From JBPCRW01 sp050996405 (GTDB lineage: Bacteria; Acidobacteriota; Blastocatellia; Pyrinomonadales; Pyrinomonadaceae): DNA of 8,590 nucleotides. The translations under genes and the position numbers were made by a program. Below the pieces are notes generated by a model that was not told where the DNA came from, made no database searches, and saw only the letters and a program-made list of their open reading frames with translations. The stretch spans positions 1-8,590 of the forward strand of contig JBPCRW010000282.1 in NCBI GenBank assembly GCA_050996405.1, written 5' to 3'. This document shows positions 1 through 6,337 of this stretch, piece after piece; within the stretch, counting starts at the first letter, position 1; each line of letters begins with the position of its first letter.

Positions 1-981
1 GACTTTTTCTTTTGACACGCCTTCTTTGAAAATGTCGTAAGTGTGAACGCCGTCTTCAATCGTGCGAAGCCAGGCGTTGTGCGCTTTTTCGGCAATGTCC
101 GGCCGATTGATATGGACGAGCATCAGAATCGCGCCCAAAAATAAACCTGACGGATTTGCTAAATTTTGTCCCGCGCGTCTTGGTGCAGAGCCGTGAATCG
201 CTTCAAACATTGCGACGTTTTCGCCGATGTTTGACGAACCAGCCAAGCCGACCGAACCGGCGATTTGCGCGGCAACGTCGGATAAAACATCGCCGTAAAG
301 ATTCGGCATCACGATGACATCGAAATTTTCCGGCGTGTCGGCTAATTTCGCCGCGCCGATGTCCACAATCCAGTGGTCGGATTCTATTTCCGGGTATTCG
401 GGCGCAATCTGGTCGAAAATTCGATGAAACAAACCGTCGGTGCGTTTCATAATGTTGTCTTTGATAAAGCACGTCACTTTTTTGCGATTAAAACGCTTGG
501 CGTATTCAAAAGCGTAGCGGACGATTTTTTCCGAGCCGGGACGCGAAATCAATTTTAAGCATTCTTCAACTTGATCGGTTTGCCGGTATTCGATTCCGGC
601 GTAAGTGTCTTCTTCGTTTTCGCGGACGATGACGACATCCATCACCGGATGTTTCGTCTTGATATAAGGCGCATAGGAAACGCACGGGCGAATATTCGCA
701 TACAAGCCCAAAGTCTTGCGAACCGCCACATTCAGCGAACTGTAACCGCCGCCCTGCGGAGTCGTAATCGGAGCTTTCAAAAAAACTTTTGTTCTTCTTA
801 AACTTTCCCAACTTTCGGGCGCGATACCCGCCGCGTTTCCCGACAAATAAACTTTTTCGCCGATTTCAATCGTTTCAATATCGAGCCGCGCGCCCGCTTC
901 CTTTAAAATATGCAGCGTCGCGTTCATAATTTCCGGTCCGATGCCGTCGCCGTATGCCACGGTAATTGGTGTATTTGCCAT
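1..981 (-). CDS. icd: NADP-dependent isocitrate dehydrogenase, N-terminal 327 residues (cut by window edge)
   Basis: Oxidatively decarboxylates isocitrate to 2-oxoglutarate in the TCA cycle (cytoplasm). Read on the minus strand from ATG at 981, it is open to base 1 (exactly 327 codons), so roughly the last third is missing if it has the approximately 480-500 residues of the Thermus/Rickettsia-type enzymes. It opens with ITVAYGDGIGPEIM. The substrate-binding S-x-N-x-x-x-R motif is S82, N84, R88, followed by R98 and R120 at the E. coli Icd spacing, Y127 (E. coli Y160) and K174 in IKDNIMK. The metal-binding aspartates are D231 and D235 in NLYGDVLSD. HGSAPRRAG at 263-271 puts two arginines (268, 269) where NADP enzymes carry Lys-Tyr, which favours NADP; the cofactor call is inference. 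The long, strongly conserved RENEEDTYAGIEYRQT and ISRPGSEKIVRYAFEYA blocks separate it from isopropylmalate dehydrogenase. A weak AGAGGAAA ribosome site lies about 13 bases before the start. Confidence 0.95.
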   Translation of the reverse strand, partial: MANTPITVAYGDGIGPEIMNATLHILKEAGARLDIETIEIGEKVYLSGNAAGIAPESWESLRRTKVFLKAPITTPQGGGYSSLNVAVRKTLGLYANIRPCVSYAPYIKTKHPVMDVVIVRENEEDTYAGIEYRQTDQVEECLKLISRPGSEKIVRYAFEYAKRFNRKKVTCFIKDNIMKRTDGLFHRIFDQIAPEYPEIESDHWIVDIGAAKLADTPENFDVIVMPNLYGDVLSDVAAQIAGSVGLAGSSNIGENVAMFEAIHGSAPRRAGQNLANPSGLFLGAILMLVHINRPDIAEKAHNAWLRTIEDGVHTYDIFKEGVSKEKV

Positions 982-1032
982 ACTGTTTTACTGGTTTCCT
1001 CTATTAAATTTTGGTATTAAAGTTAAACGAAT

Positions 1033-1062
1033 AATATACGCGAAAGAAGCGGCTTCCCGCAA
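1033..1062 (-). promoter_or_regulatory. Putative sigma70-type promoter for icd
   Basis: On the minus strand TTGCGG (1062-1057) is followed after 18 bases by TATATT (1038-1033). The implied transcript starts near 1026, giving a leader of about 45 nt to the icd ATG at 981. The promoter lies between repeat element A and icd, so icd probably has its own promoter and is not read only from the dehydratase gene upstream. Seen by eye; no promoter scoring was possible. Confidence 0.45.
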
Positions 1063-1074
1063 AGCGCGAAAGAA

Positions 1075-1169
1075 ATAGGACGCAGATGAAAACAGATTCG
1101 GCTGATTTACGCAGATATTTTAAAGAATCCGCGCTGAATCCGTTCTATCCGCGTTTATCCGCGTCCTAT
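1075..1169. repeat. Dispersed CGGAT-rich imperfect inverted repeat, copy A
   Basis: About 95 bp whose ends are a perfect 9-bp inverted repeat, ATAGGACGC (1075-1083) and its complement (1161-1169). Between them the arms stay roughly complementary and are built from degenerate 10-11 bp units resembling ACGCGGATAA, for example TTTACGCAGAT on the left and GCGTTTATCCGCG on the right. The same element recurs at 6227-6331. The right end reaches into the dehydratase gene: the TAG stop (1168-1166) is the TAG of the element's ATAGGACGC end. As RNA either strand could fold into a long hairpin, so it may act as a terminator or 3' stabiliser, but there is no clean GC stem plus U-run. I know of no named family to assign it to. 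Confidence 0.75.
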
Positions 1170-1450
1170 ACGATTTCATCAATCGCTTTTGCCAAATCGA
1201 AATCGTTTTCGGTTAAACCGCCCGCGTCGTGCGTCGTGATGAAAAATTCGGCATAGCCCCAGCCGAGTTTGATGTCGGGATGGTGGTCTGCGGCTTGGGC
1301 GATTTTGCCGACGCGATTGACGAATTTTAAGGCTTCGATAAAGTTTGCAAACTTGAATCTCCTCGTCAAATTTTTGCCGTTTCTGTGCCAGCCGTCGAGC
1401 CGCGCTAAATTTTTTTCGACATCTTCCGCTGTTAATTTTTGCCGCGTCAT
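1166..1450 (-). CDS. phhB: Pterin-4a-carbinolamine dehydratase (PCD/DCoH family)
   Basis: Dehydrates 4a-hydroxytetrahydrobiopterin to quinonoid dihydropterin, recycling the pterin cofactor of aromatic amino acid hydroxylases. 94 residues, near the usual single-domain length. The family signature is intact: DHHPD with H56, H57 and P58, then ITTHDAGGLT with H74, and D83 before the final helix ending AKAIDEIV. The start at 1450 is supported by GAGGAGT (1464-1458) seven bases upstream. It is divergent from the lipoprotein gene at 1525. No phenylalanine hydroxylase gene is in view, so its partner is unknown; in many bacteria PCD proteins stand alone and may serve molybdopterin or other pterin chemistry. 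The stop codon TAG is formed by the end of repeat element A, so the final residue or two may have been changed when that element arrived (inference). Confidence 0.93.
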   Translation of the reverse strand: MTRQKLTAEDVEKNLARLDGWHRNGKNLTRRFKFANFIEALKFVNRVGKIAQAADHHPDIKLGWGYAEFFITTHDAGGLTENDFDLAKAIDEIV

Positions 1451-1490
1451 TCGTTTTACTCCTCGATTTTAGGTTATACTCTGTCTTTTA

Positions 1491-1520
1491 AGTATAGCGG
1501 TTTTCAAAAGATTCGTTCAA
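1491..1520 (-). promoter_or_regulatory. Putative sigma70-type promoter for the pterin dehydratase gene
   Basis: On the minus strand TTGAAC (1520-1515) is followed after 18 bases by TATACT (1496-1491). The transcript would start near 1484, leaving a 33-nt leader that contains the strong GAGGAGT ribosome site. The -10 box forms an inverted repeat with TATACT on the plus strand at 1475-1480. That second copy could be the -10 of the divergent lipoprotein operon, although no good -35 precedes it. Confidence 0.5.
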
Positions 1521-1524
1521 AACA

Positions 1525-1989
1525 ATGCGGTTTTATCAGAGAATTTTAATTTCAATTTTGGCATTGACGATTTTTTCGTGTGCTTCAAACCAGCGTCCCG
1601 TTACGCCGCGCGAAACTCTCGTAGCCTACACGCAAGCCATTAAAAATAAAGATGCGGCGGCGATGAAGGATTTGCTTTCCAAAGATTCAATCGAGATGGC
1701 GCGCGACGAAGCCAAAGCGCAAAACATCTCGCTCGACGAAGTAATTCAGAAGGAAACTTTATTCGGCGAAAACCAGAGACTGGTCGAGTTTCGCAACGAA
1801 AAAATCGACGGTGACAAAGCGACGATTGAAATGAAGGATTCGGCAGGAATCTGGAATATGGTGCGGTTTGTTAAAGAAGACGGCGCGTGGAAAATCGATA
1901 AAAAAGCCTTTGCCGACGATTTGCAGCGACAAATTGACGAGGACGATAAACGACTTGACGAGCAGATAAATCAAGAGAGACAAAAATAA
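1525..1989 (+). CDS. Lipoprotein with DUF4878/NTF2-like domain, paralogue 1
   Basis: 154 residues. The N-terminus is a lipoprotein signal: RILISILALTIFSC with the lipidated cysteine at C19, though Phe at -2 is a non-ideal lipobox. A single small alpha+beta domain follows, opening TPRETLVAYTQAIKNKDAAAMKDLL (about 27-51), a helix AKAQNISLDEVI (63-74), then strands with RNEKI (90-94) and FVKEDGAWKI (115-124). This layout resembles DUF4878/SnoaL-like NTF2-fold lipoproteins. The last 25 residues are a highly charged helix. It is a clear paralogue of the next gene, with the shared blocks at almost the same positions. No obvious Shine-Dalgarno precedes the ATG. It heads a close-packed set with the next two genes. 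Function unknown; predicted to be anchored to the inner or outer membrane facing the periplasm. Confidence 0.82.
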   Translation: MRFYQRILISILALTIFSCASNQRPVTPRETLVAYTQAIKNKDAAAMKDLLSKDSIEMARDEAKAQNISLDEVIQKETLFGENQRLVEFRNEKIDGDKATIEMKDSAGIWNMVRFVKEDGAWKIDKKAFADDLQRQIDEDDKRLDEQINQERQK

Positions 1990-2002
1990 TCTGAGGAAAA
2001 TT

Positions 2003-2494
2003 ATGAAAATATACAAAACACTTTTAGTCGCGCTTTGCGCTTTTACGTTTTTGGCTTGCAGCCAGCTTAGTTCCACGCCTTCGCCGACCGAAGTTTTTAA
2101 AACTCAAACCGAAGCGCAGAAGAAAAAGGACGTAGCGACGATGAAGCAGAATCTTTCAAAAGGTTCTCTGGATCTGATTGAAAAAGCTGCCAAAGCGCGA
2201 AATATAACTCTGGACGAAGCGTTGGCGATGGACAATCCGGCGGCGGCTAATCAACCGGACGTATATCAAACCAGAAACGAAAAAATCACGGACAGCACGG
2301 CGACGCTCGAAGTCAAAGCTCCGCAAAGCGAAGAATGGATAACAATGCCTTTCGTTAAAGAAGACGGCAGATGGAAACTCGCGCTCGACAAACTTATGCA
2401 GGATTCTCAGGAGAAAACGAACGAGCAAATGAAAACGCCGCAGGCAGGCAATGAAACTAACAGTCCAACCGAAGCACCAGCAGCCAACAAATAA
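2003..2494 (+). CDS. Lipoprotein with DUF4878/NTF2-like domain, paralogue 2
   Basis: 163 residues, 13 bases after the previous gene, with ribosome site TGAGGA (1992-1997). The signal peptide has a good lipobox, FLAC, with the lipidated cysteine at C19. The domain repeats the layout of its neighbour: TPSPTEVFKTQTEAQKKKD (25-43), LSKGSLDLIEKAAKARNITLDEAL, RNEKI (91-95) and FVKEDGRWKL (117-126). The C-terminal 25 residues are low-complexity and rich in Asn, Pro, Thr and Ala. The paired genes look like an old tandem duplication, diverged outside these blocks. No catalytic residue pattern is visible; the NTF2-like fold often binds small hydrophobic ligands or serves as a scaffold, but this is family knowledge and not shown here. 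Confidence 0.85.
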   Translation: MKIYKTLLVALCAFTFLACSQLSSTPSPTEVFKTQTEAQKKKDVATMKQNLSKGSLDLIEKAAKARNITLDEALAMDNPAAANQPDVYQTRNEKITDSTATLEVKAPQSEEWITMPFVKEDGRWKLALDKLMQDSQEKTNEQMKTPQAGNETNSPTEAPAANK

Positions 2495-2504
2495 AAGATT
2501 TTTC

Positions 2505-2511
2505 AGAGGAG
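2505..2511 (+). promoter_or_regulatory. Ribosome binding site that sets the DUF1015 start
   Basis: AGAGGAG ends 11 bases before GTG at 2523. The longer in-frame ATG at 2451 lies inside the preceding lipoprotein gene and upstream of this site, and would add 24 residues that do not resemble the start of DUF1015 proteins. The GTG start gives the family-typical beginning, IKPFRALRP. Confidence 0.7.
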
Positions 2512-2522
2512 ATTTTCCGCAA

Positions 2523-3749
2523 GTGTCAGCTATCAAACCTTTTCGCGCTTTGCGACCCGCGCTCGCAGCGGCAAAGCAGGTTTCCAGTGTGCCTTACGAT
2601 GTGTGCAGCCGCGCCGAATTAAAAGATTTAATCGGCGCGAATCCGCACAGTTTTCTGCGCGTGACGCGCGCTGAAGTCGATTTGGGAAACGAAATCGCGC
2701 CCGACAGCCAGGAAATTTTTGACCGCGCCAGAGAAAATCTTGAAAATCTTATCGATAAAAAAAAATTGGTTTTGGAAACCGAACCATCTCTTTACATTTA
2801 CCGGCTTTCGACCGCCGCGCATGCACAAACCGGCGTGGTCGCGTGCTGTTCTCTGGATGAATACGAAAACGGTTTAATCAAAAAACACGAAAAAACCCGC
2901 CCCGAAAAGGTCGAAGACCGGACGCGCCATATTTTAACTTTGCGGGCGCAGACAGGCTTGATTTTTTTCGCCTTCCGGCAAACGGCGAAACTTCACGATT
3001 TGATTGCTGAAAATGCGGCTGGCGAACCGCTTTACGATTTCGTGTGCGAGCAAAACGTGCGGCATCAAATTTGGAAAGCGAGCCGAACAAATGATTTAGT
3101 CAAAGCGTTCGCGGAAGTTCCCGCGCTGTATGTCGCCGACGGGCATCACCGCGCCGAAGCCGCCGACGCAGCGCGAAAAATTTTGCGCGCTGCGAATCCG
3201 AATCACACGGGCGCGGAAGATTATAACTACGTTGTGGCGGGAATTTTTCCCGATACGGATTTGAAAATTCTGGCGTATAATCGCGCCGTTAAAGATTTAA
3301 ACGGTTTGAGCAAAGCGGAGTTTTTGGAAAAACTAAATAAAAATTTCGTCGTCGCGGAAACCGAAAATCCCGTTCCCGAAAAACGCGGCGAGTTTTGTTT
3401 TTATCTGGCGGGAAAATGGCGCAAAGCGATTTTTTCCAAAGCGGATTCGGCGAATATCGAACCGATTGACGCGCTCGATGCGAGTATTCTGCAAACTCAC
3501 GTTTTGCAGCCGATTCTGGGAATCGAAGACGTGCGAACGGATGGACGGATTGAGTTTGTCGGCGGAATTCGCGGCACGCGCGAGCTTGAAAATCTGGTTG
3601 ACGCGGGACGGGCGAAAATCGCTTTTTCAATGTTTCCGACGAGCCTCGAAGATTTATTCGCCATCTCCGACGCGGGCGAAATTATGCCGCCGAAATCAAC
3701 CTGGTTTGAACCGAAACTGCGCGACGGACTGCTTGTTCATTTAATTTGA
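2523..3749 (+). CDS. DUF1015 family protein (putative serine-metabolism enzyme)
   Basis: 408 residues from the GTG at 2523, full length for DUF1015 (PF06245). Family blocks in order: IKPFRALRP (4-12), VSSVPYDVCSRAEL (20-33), NPHSFLRVTRAE (40-51), LIKKHEKTRPEKVEDRTRH (118-136), YVADGHHRAEAA (203-214), YNYVVAGIFP (235-244) and a C-terminal MPPKSTWFEPKLRDGL (388-403). The motif D206-G-H-H-R210 is shared with ParB/sulfiredoxin-fold free-serine kinases (SerK, SbnI). I recall DUF1015 genes often lying beside serA or serC, and serC lies downstream on the same strand here. A role in serine or phosphoserine metabolism is therefore a reasonable inference, but the biochemical activity is not shown by this sequence. 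It is separated by only 28 bases from the lipoprotein gene upstream, so it is probably co-transcribed with it. Confidence 0.9.
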   Translation: MSAIKPFRALRPALAAAKQVSSVPYDVCSRAELKDLIGANPHSFLRVTRAEVDLGNEIAPDSQEIFDRARENLENLIDKKKLVLETEPSLYIYRLSTAAHAQTGVVACCSLDEYENGLIKKHEKTRPEKVEDRTRHILTLRAQTGLIFFAFRQTAKLHDLIAENAAGEPLYDFVCEQNVRHQIWKASRTNDLVKAFAEVPALYVADGHHRAEAADAARKILRAANPNHTGAEDYNYVVAGIFPDTDLKILAYNRAVKDLNGLSKAEFLEKLNKNFVVAETENPVPEKRGEFCFYLAGKWRKAIFSKADSANIEPIDALDASILQTHVLQPILGIEDVRTDGRIEFVGGIRGTRELENLVDAGRAKIAFSMFPTSLEDLFAISDAGEIMPPKSTWFEPKLRDGLLVHLI

Positions 3750-3771
3750 ACTTAAGCACGAACTGCGTTTT

Positions 3772-3799
3772 AATTCGTAATTGATAATTCGTAATTATC
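3772..3799. repeat. AATTCGTAATT direct repeat with perfect dyad, ahead of the GNAT gene
   Basis: Two copies of AATTCGTAATT (3772-3782 and 3786-3796) lie 14 bp apart. The second copy sits in a perfect dyad: GATAATT (3783-3789), CGT, AATTATC (3793-3799), ending three bases before the GNAT ATG. It starts 22 bases after the DUF1015 stop. It could be an operator, a small dispersed repeat or an AT-rich 3' hairpin; as RNA the hairpin would cover the place where a ribosome site should be. Confidence 0.6.
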
Positions 3800-3802
3800 T
3801 GT

Positions 3803-4342
3803 ATGTTTGAAACCGAACGGCTGATTTTGCGAAAAATAGACGGGCGCGACGCGGCGGCGATTTTTGCGATGCGCGGCGACCGCGAGATGATGCGTTTTAT
3901 CCGCGAGCCGCAAAACCGCGCGGAAACCGACAACTGGATAAAACTGGTTTCAAGCCGTTGGCAAAGCGAAAAAATCGGCTTTTGCGCGGTCGTTGAAAAA
4001 AGCTCGAACGAATTTGCGGGCTGGTGCGGTTTGTGGCGTTTGACGGAAACGGGCGAAACGGAAATCGGTTACGCCGTCGCCAAAAAATTCTGGCGCAGAG
4101 GCTATGCGACCGAAGCCGCGCGGCGAATTCTGCAATACGGTTTTGACGAATTAGGTCTTGATAAAATCGTTGCCGTAACCCGTCCTGAAAACGTCGCCTC
4201 GCGCCGCGTAATGGAAAAACTCGGAATGAAATTCGATTACGTCGGCGATTTTTACGAGCAGGATTTGGCGCATTATTCGGTGACAAAAAAAGAATTTTTA
4301 CAATTTTTACAAACGAAAAACTGCTCGGATGTTGAATTATGA
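3803..4342 (+). CDS. GNAT N-acetyltransferase, RimJ/RimL-like
   Basis: 179 residues of the Acetyltransf_3 type, which move an acetyl group from acetyl-CoA to an amine, often a protein N-terminus or a small molecule. It opens with the typical FETERLILRKI (2-12). The acetyl-CoA pyrophosphate loop is RRGYATEA (98-105) after EIGYAVAKKFW, and the C-terminal block ENVASRRVMEKLGM (129-142) is the standard motif B of this subfamily. The target cannot be read from the sequence; nothing ties it to a particular ribosomal protein. No Shine-Dalgarno is visible before the ATG, only the dyad at 3783-3799. Its TGA overlaps the ATG of the next gene (ATGA at 4339-4342), implying translational coupling to the SDR gene. 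Confidence 0.9.
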   Translation: MFETERLILRKIDGRDAAAIFAMRGDREMMRFIREPQNRAETDNWIKLVSSRWQSEKIGFCAVVEKSSNEFAGWCGLWRLTETGETEIGYAVAKKFWRRGYATEAARRILQYGFDELGLDKIVAVTRPENVASRRVMEKLGMKFDYVGDFYEQDLAHYSVTKKEFLQFLQTKNCSDVEL

Positions 4343-5130
4343 AAGCGACTTTGATTACGGGCGCGTCGGGCGGAATCGGCGAAGTGTTTGCGCGTCGGCT
4401 GGCGGCGGAAAAACATAATCTTGTTCTCGTCGCGCGTTCGGAAAATAAACTTCACGAACTGTGCGACGAATTGATGCTCAAACACAAAATCACGGCGCAT
4501 TACGTCGCGCTCGATTTAACCGAAAATGATTCGGACGCGCGTTTGTTTGACGAAACCGAACGGCACGAATTTGAAATCGACTGGCTGATAAATAATGCGG
4601 GTTTCGGTTCGATGGGCGATTTTGCGGCGTTGGATTACGAACGCGAAGTTTCGATGGTTGATTTAAATGTGCGCTCGCTGGTCGCGCTGACGCATCGTTA
4701 TTTGCAGAAAATGCGCGAGCGGCGCGGCGGCGTGATTATCAATGTTGCTTCGACGGCAAGTTTTCAGCCCGTTCCGTTTATGGCGACATACGCGGCGACG
4801 AAAGCCTTTGTCCGCTCGTTCAGCGAAGCGATTGCCGAAGAAAATCGTCCTTTCGGAATTACCGTTTCCGCGCTGTGTCCGGGTCCGACGGAAACGAATT
4901 TTTTTCACGTCGCGCACGCCGAAGCGTTTCGCGGCAAAGGAATGCAAACGCCGGAAGCGGTTGTCGAAACGGCTTTGCGCGGCGTGAAAAAAGGCAAGGC
5001 GCAAATTATTTCCGGTTGGACGAATTACATCGGCGCGCGGCTCGTCAATATCGTGCCGGATTCGCTGATAACGCGCGTTGTCGGCGGCGCGCTGCGCCCG
5101 CAGATTGAAAAAAGGCAGTCGAAAAAATGA
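4339..5130 (+). CDS. Short-chain dehydrogenase/reductase (classical SDR, DltE-like)
   Basis: 263 residues with a complete classical SDR set: nucleotide-binding TGASGGIG (7-14), NNAG (85-88), and the catalytic tetrad N110, S138 in NVASTAS, Y151 and K155 in YAATK. CPGPTET (180-186) follows. The arginine in VARS at the end of the second strand is usual in NADP-preferring members (inference). The family oxidises or reduces hydroxyl and carbonyl groups; it resembles the uncharacterised DltE/YqjQ-type group, and the substrate is not predictable. It overlaps the GNAT gene upstream and serC downstream by four bases each (ATGA), so the three are almost certainly one translationally coupled unit. A role in amino-acid metabolism is only suggested by that context. 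Confidence 0.93.
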   Translation: MKATLITGASGGIGEVFARRLAAEKHNLVLVARSENKLHELCDELMLKHKITAHYVALDLTENDSDARLFDETERHEFEIDWLINNAGFGSMGDFAALDYEREVSMVDLNVRSLVALTHRYLQKMRERRGGVIINVASTASFQPVPFMATYAATKAFVRSFSEAIAEENRPFGITVSALCPGPTETNFFHVAHAEAFRGKGMQTPEAVVETALRGVKKGKAQIISGWTNYIGARLVNIVPDSLITRVVGGALRPQIEKRQSKK

Positions 5131-6224
5131 AGTCACAAACACAAACCAAAAGAATTTTTAATTTCAGCGCGGGACCCGCCGTTCTGCCGACGGAGGTTTT
5201 AGAAAAAGCGCAAAAAGAGCTTTTATCATTAAACGGAATCGGAATGAGCGTAATGGAAATCAGTCATCGCTCGAAAGATTTTGAACCGATTTTGGAAGGC
5301 GCGCGGCAAGGCATTCGTGATTTATTGGACGTGCCGGAAAACTACAAAATTTTGTTTTTGCAGGGCGGCGCGAGTCTCCAGTTTTCGATGATTCCGATGA
5401 ATTTTCTAAAAACTTCCGCCGATTATATTTTAACCGGCGCGTGGGGCGAAAAAGCGATTAAGGAAGCCAGACGCGGCGGCAATGTCAATGTAGTTTTTTC
5501 ATCGAAGGAAAACGATTTTCGCGTCGTTCCGTCGCAGGAAGAAATTCGTCTTTCGCCAAATGCCGATTATGTTCATTATACGTCGAACGAAACGATTGAC
5601 GGCGTGGAATTTAAATACGACTTGGACGGAGGAAATACTCCGGTCGTCTGCGATGCTTCGTCGAATATTTTGTCGAAACCGATTGACGTTTCTCGTTACG
5701 CGATGATTTACGCCGGAGCGCAGAAAAATATCGGACCTTCTGGAATTACGCTGGTCATTATTCGTGATGATTTGCTCGAAAAAGTTCCCGCGAATCAATT
5801 TTCGATGCTCGATTATTGCGCGATTGCCGAACACGATTCGATGCTCAACACGCCGAACACCTGGGGAATTTATATCGTTAATCTCGTCTGCGAATGGCTG
5901 AAAAATAAGGGCGGAATCGCGGAAATACAAAAGCTAAACGAAGCGAAGGCGAAAATTTTATATGACGCGATTGACCGGAGCGACGGTTTTTATCGCGGAC
6001 ACGCCGACCGCAATGCGCGTTCCTTAATGAACGTCACGTTTCGTCTGCCGTCCGCAGAACTCGATAAAAAATTTGCGGCGGAAGCGGCGGAAAATAATCT
6101 GAACGGATTAAAAGGTCATCGCAGCGTCGGCGGAATTCGCGCTTCGATTTACAACGCTTTTCCGGCAGACGGAGTTGAAAAACTCGTCGAATTTATGCAG
6201 GATTTCGCGCGGGAAAATGGGTAA
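5127..6224 (+). CDS. serC: Phosphoserine aminotransferase
   Basis: PLP enzyme that converts 3-phosphohydroxypyruvate and glutamate to O-phosphoserine and 2-oxoglutarate, the second step of serine synthesis; in some bacteria it also serves pyridoxal phosphate synthesis. 365 residues, the normal length (E. coli SerC 362). Landmarks: IFNFSAGPAVLP (10-21), EISHRSKDF (44-52), FLQGGAS (77-83), W106 in TGAWGEKA, the TSNETIDG block (152-159), D176 in CDASSN, the PLP lysine K200 in GAQKNIGPSG, and GHRSVGGIRAS (330-340). The start codon overlaps the SDR stop (ATGA at 5127-5130). serA and serB are not in the window. The stop at 6222-6224 is followed at once by repeat element B, which lies between serC and the convergent diiron gene. 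Confidence 0.97.
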   Translation: MKSQTQTKRIFNFSAGPAVLPTEVLEKAQKELLSLNGIGMSVMEISHRSKDFEPILEGARQGIRDLLDVPENYKILFLQGGASLQFSMIPMNFLKTSADYILTGAWGEKAIKEARRGGNVNVVFSSKENDFRVVPSQEEIRLSPNADYVHYTSNETIDGVEFKYDLDGGNTPVVCDASSNILSKPIDVSRYAMIYAGAQKNIGPSGITLVIIRDDLLEKVPANQFSMLDYCAIAEHDSMLNTPNTWGIYIVNLVCEWLKNKGGIAEIQKLNEAKAKILYDAIDRSDGFYRGHADRNARSLMNVTFRLPSAELDKKFAAEAAENNLNGLKGHRSVGGIRASIYNAFPADGVEKLVEFMQDFARENG

Positions 6225-6226
6225 AG

Positions 6227-6331
6227 AAAAATAGAACGCGGATAAACGCCGATTAAGACGGATTAACGCAGATATTTAAAATAAATCACGCGAAAATCTC
6301 TTGAAATCCGTGTTCGTCCGCGTCCTATTTT
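6227..6331. repeat. Dispersed CGGAT-rich imperfect inverted repeat, copy B
   Basis: The second copy of the element at 1075-1169, filling nearly all of the 113-bp gap between the convergent serC and diiron genes. The left end AAAAATAGAACGCGGAT starts two bases after the serC stop. The right end, read on the minus strand, is AAAATAGGACGCGGAC. Inside the left arm, units such as GCGGATAA, CGCCGATTA, ACGGATTA and ACGCAGAT recur about every 10-11 bp, close to one helical turn. The location between convergent 3' ends suits a bidirectional terminator or mRNA-end stabiliser, while the repetition elsewhere suits a small mobile or REP-like element. Both remain inference. Confidence 0.75.
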
Positions 6332-6337
6332 CCTAAA

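Noticed and set aside
1..981. Reading the first gene as 3-isopropylmalate dehydrogenase (leuB)
   Set aside because: The SxNxxxR motif at 82-88, RENEEDTYAGIEYRQT, and the NADP-like APRRAG all fit isocitrate dehydrogenase of the Thermus/Rickettsia type; isopropylmalate dehydrogenases carry a different substrate loop.
2451..2522. N-terminal extension of the DUF1015 protein from ATG 2451
   Set aside because: It overlaps the lipoprotein gene, lies mostly before the AGAGGAG ribosome site, and the family begins at the IKPFRALRP block just after GTG 2523.
4663..5142. 159-codon minus-strand frame opposite the SDR and start of serC
   Set aside because: The opposite strand encodes an SDR with every catalytic residue; the Arg-rich antisense product is typical shadow composition.
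1075..6331. Composite transposon bounded by repeat copies A and B
   Set aside because: No transposase lies between them, the interior is ordinary operon DNA, and each copy is itself a self-complementary hairpin located at a gene end.
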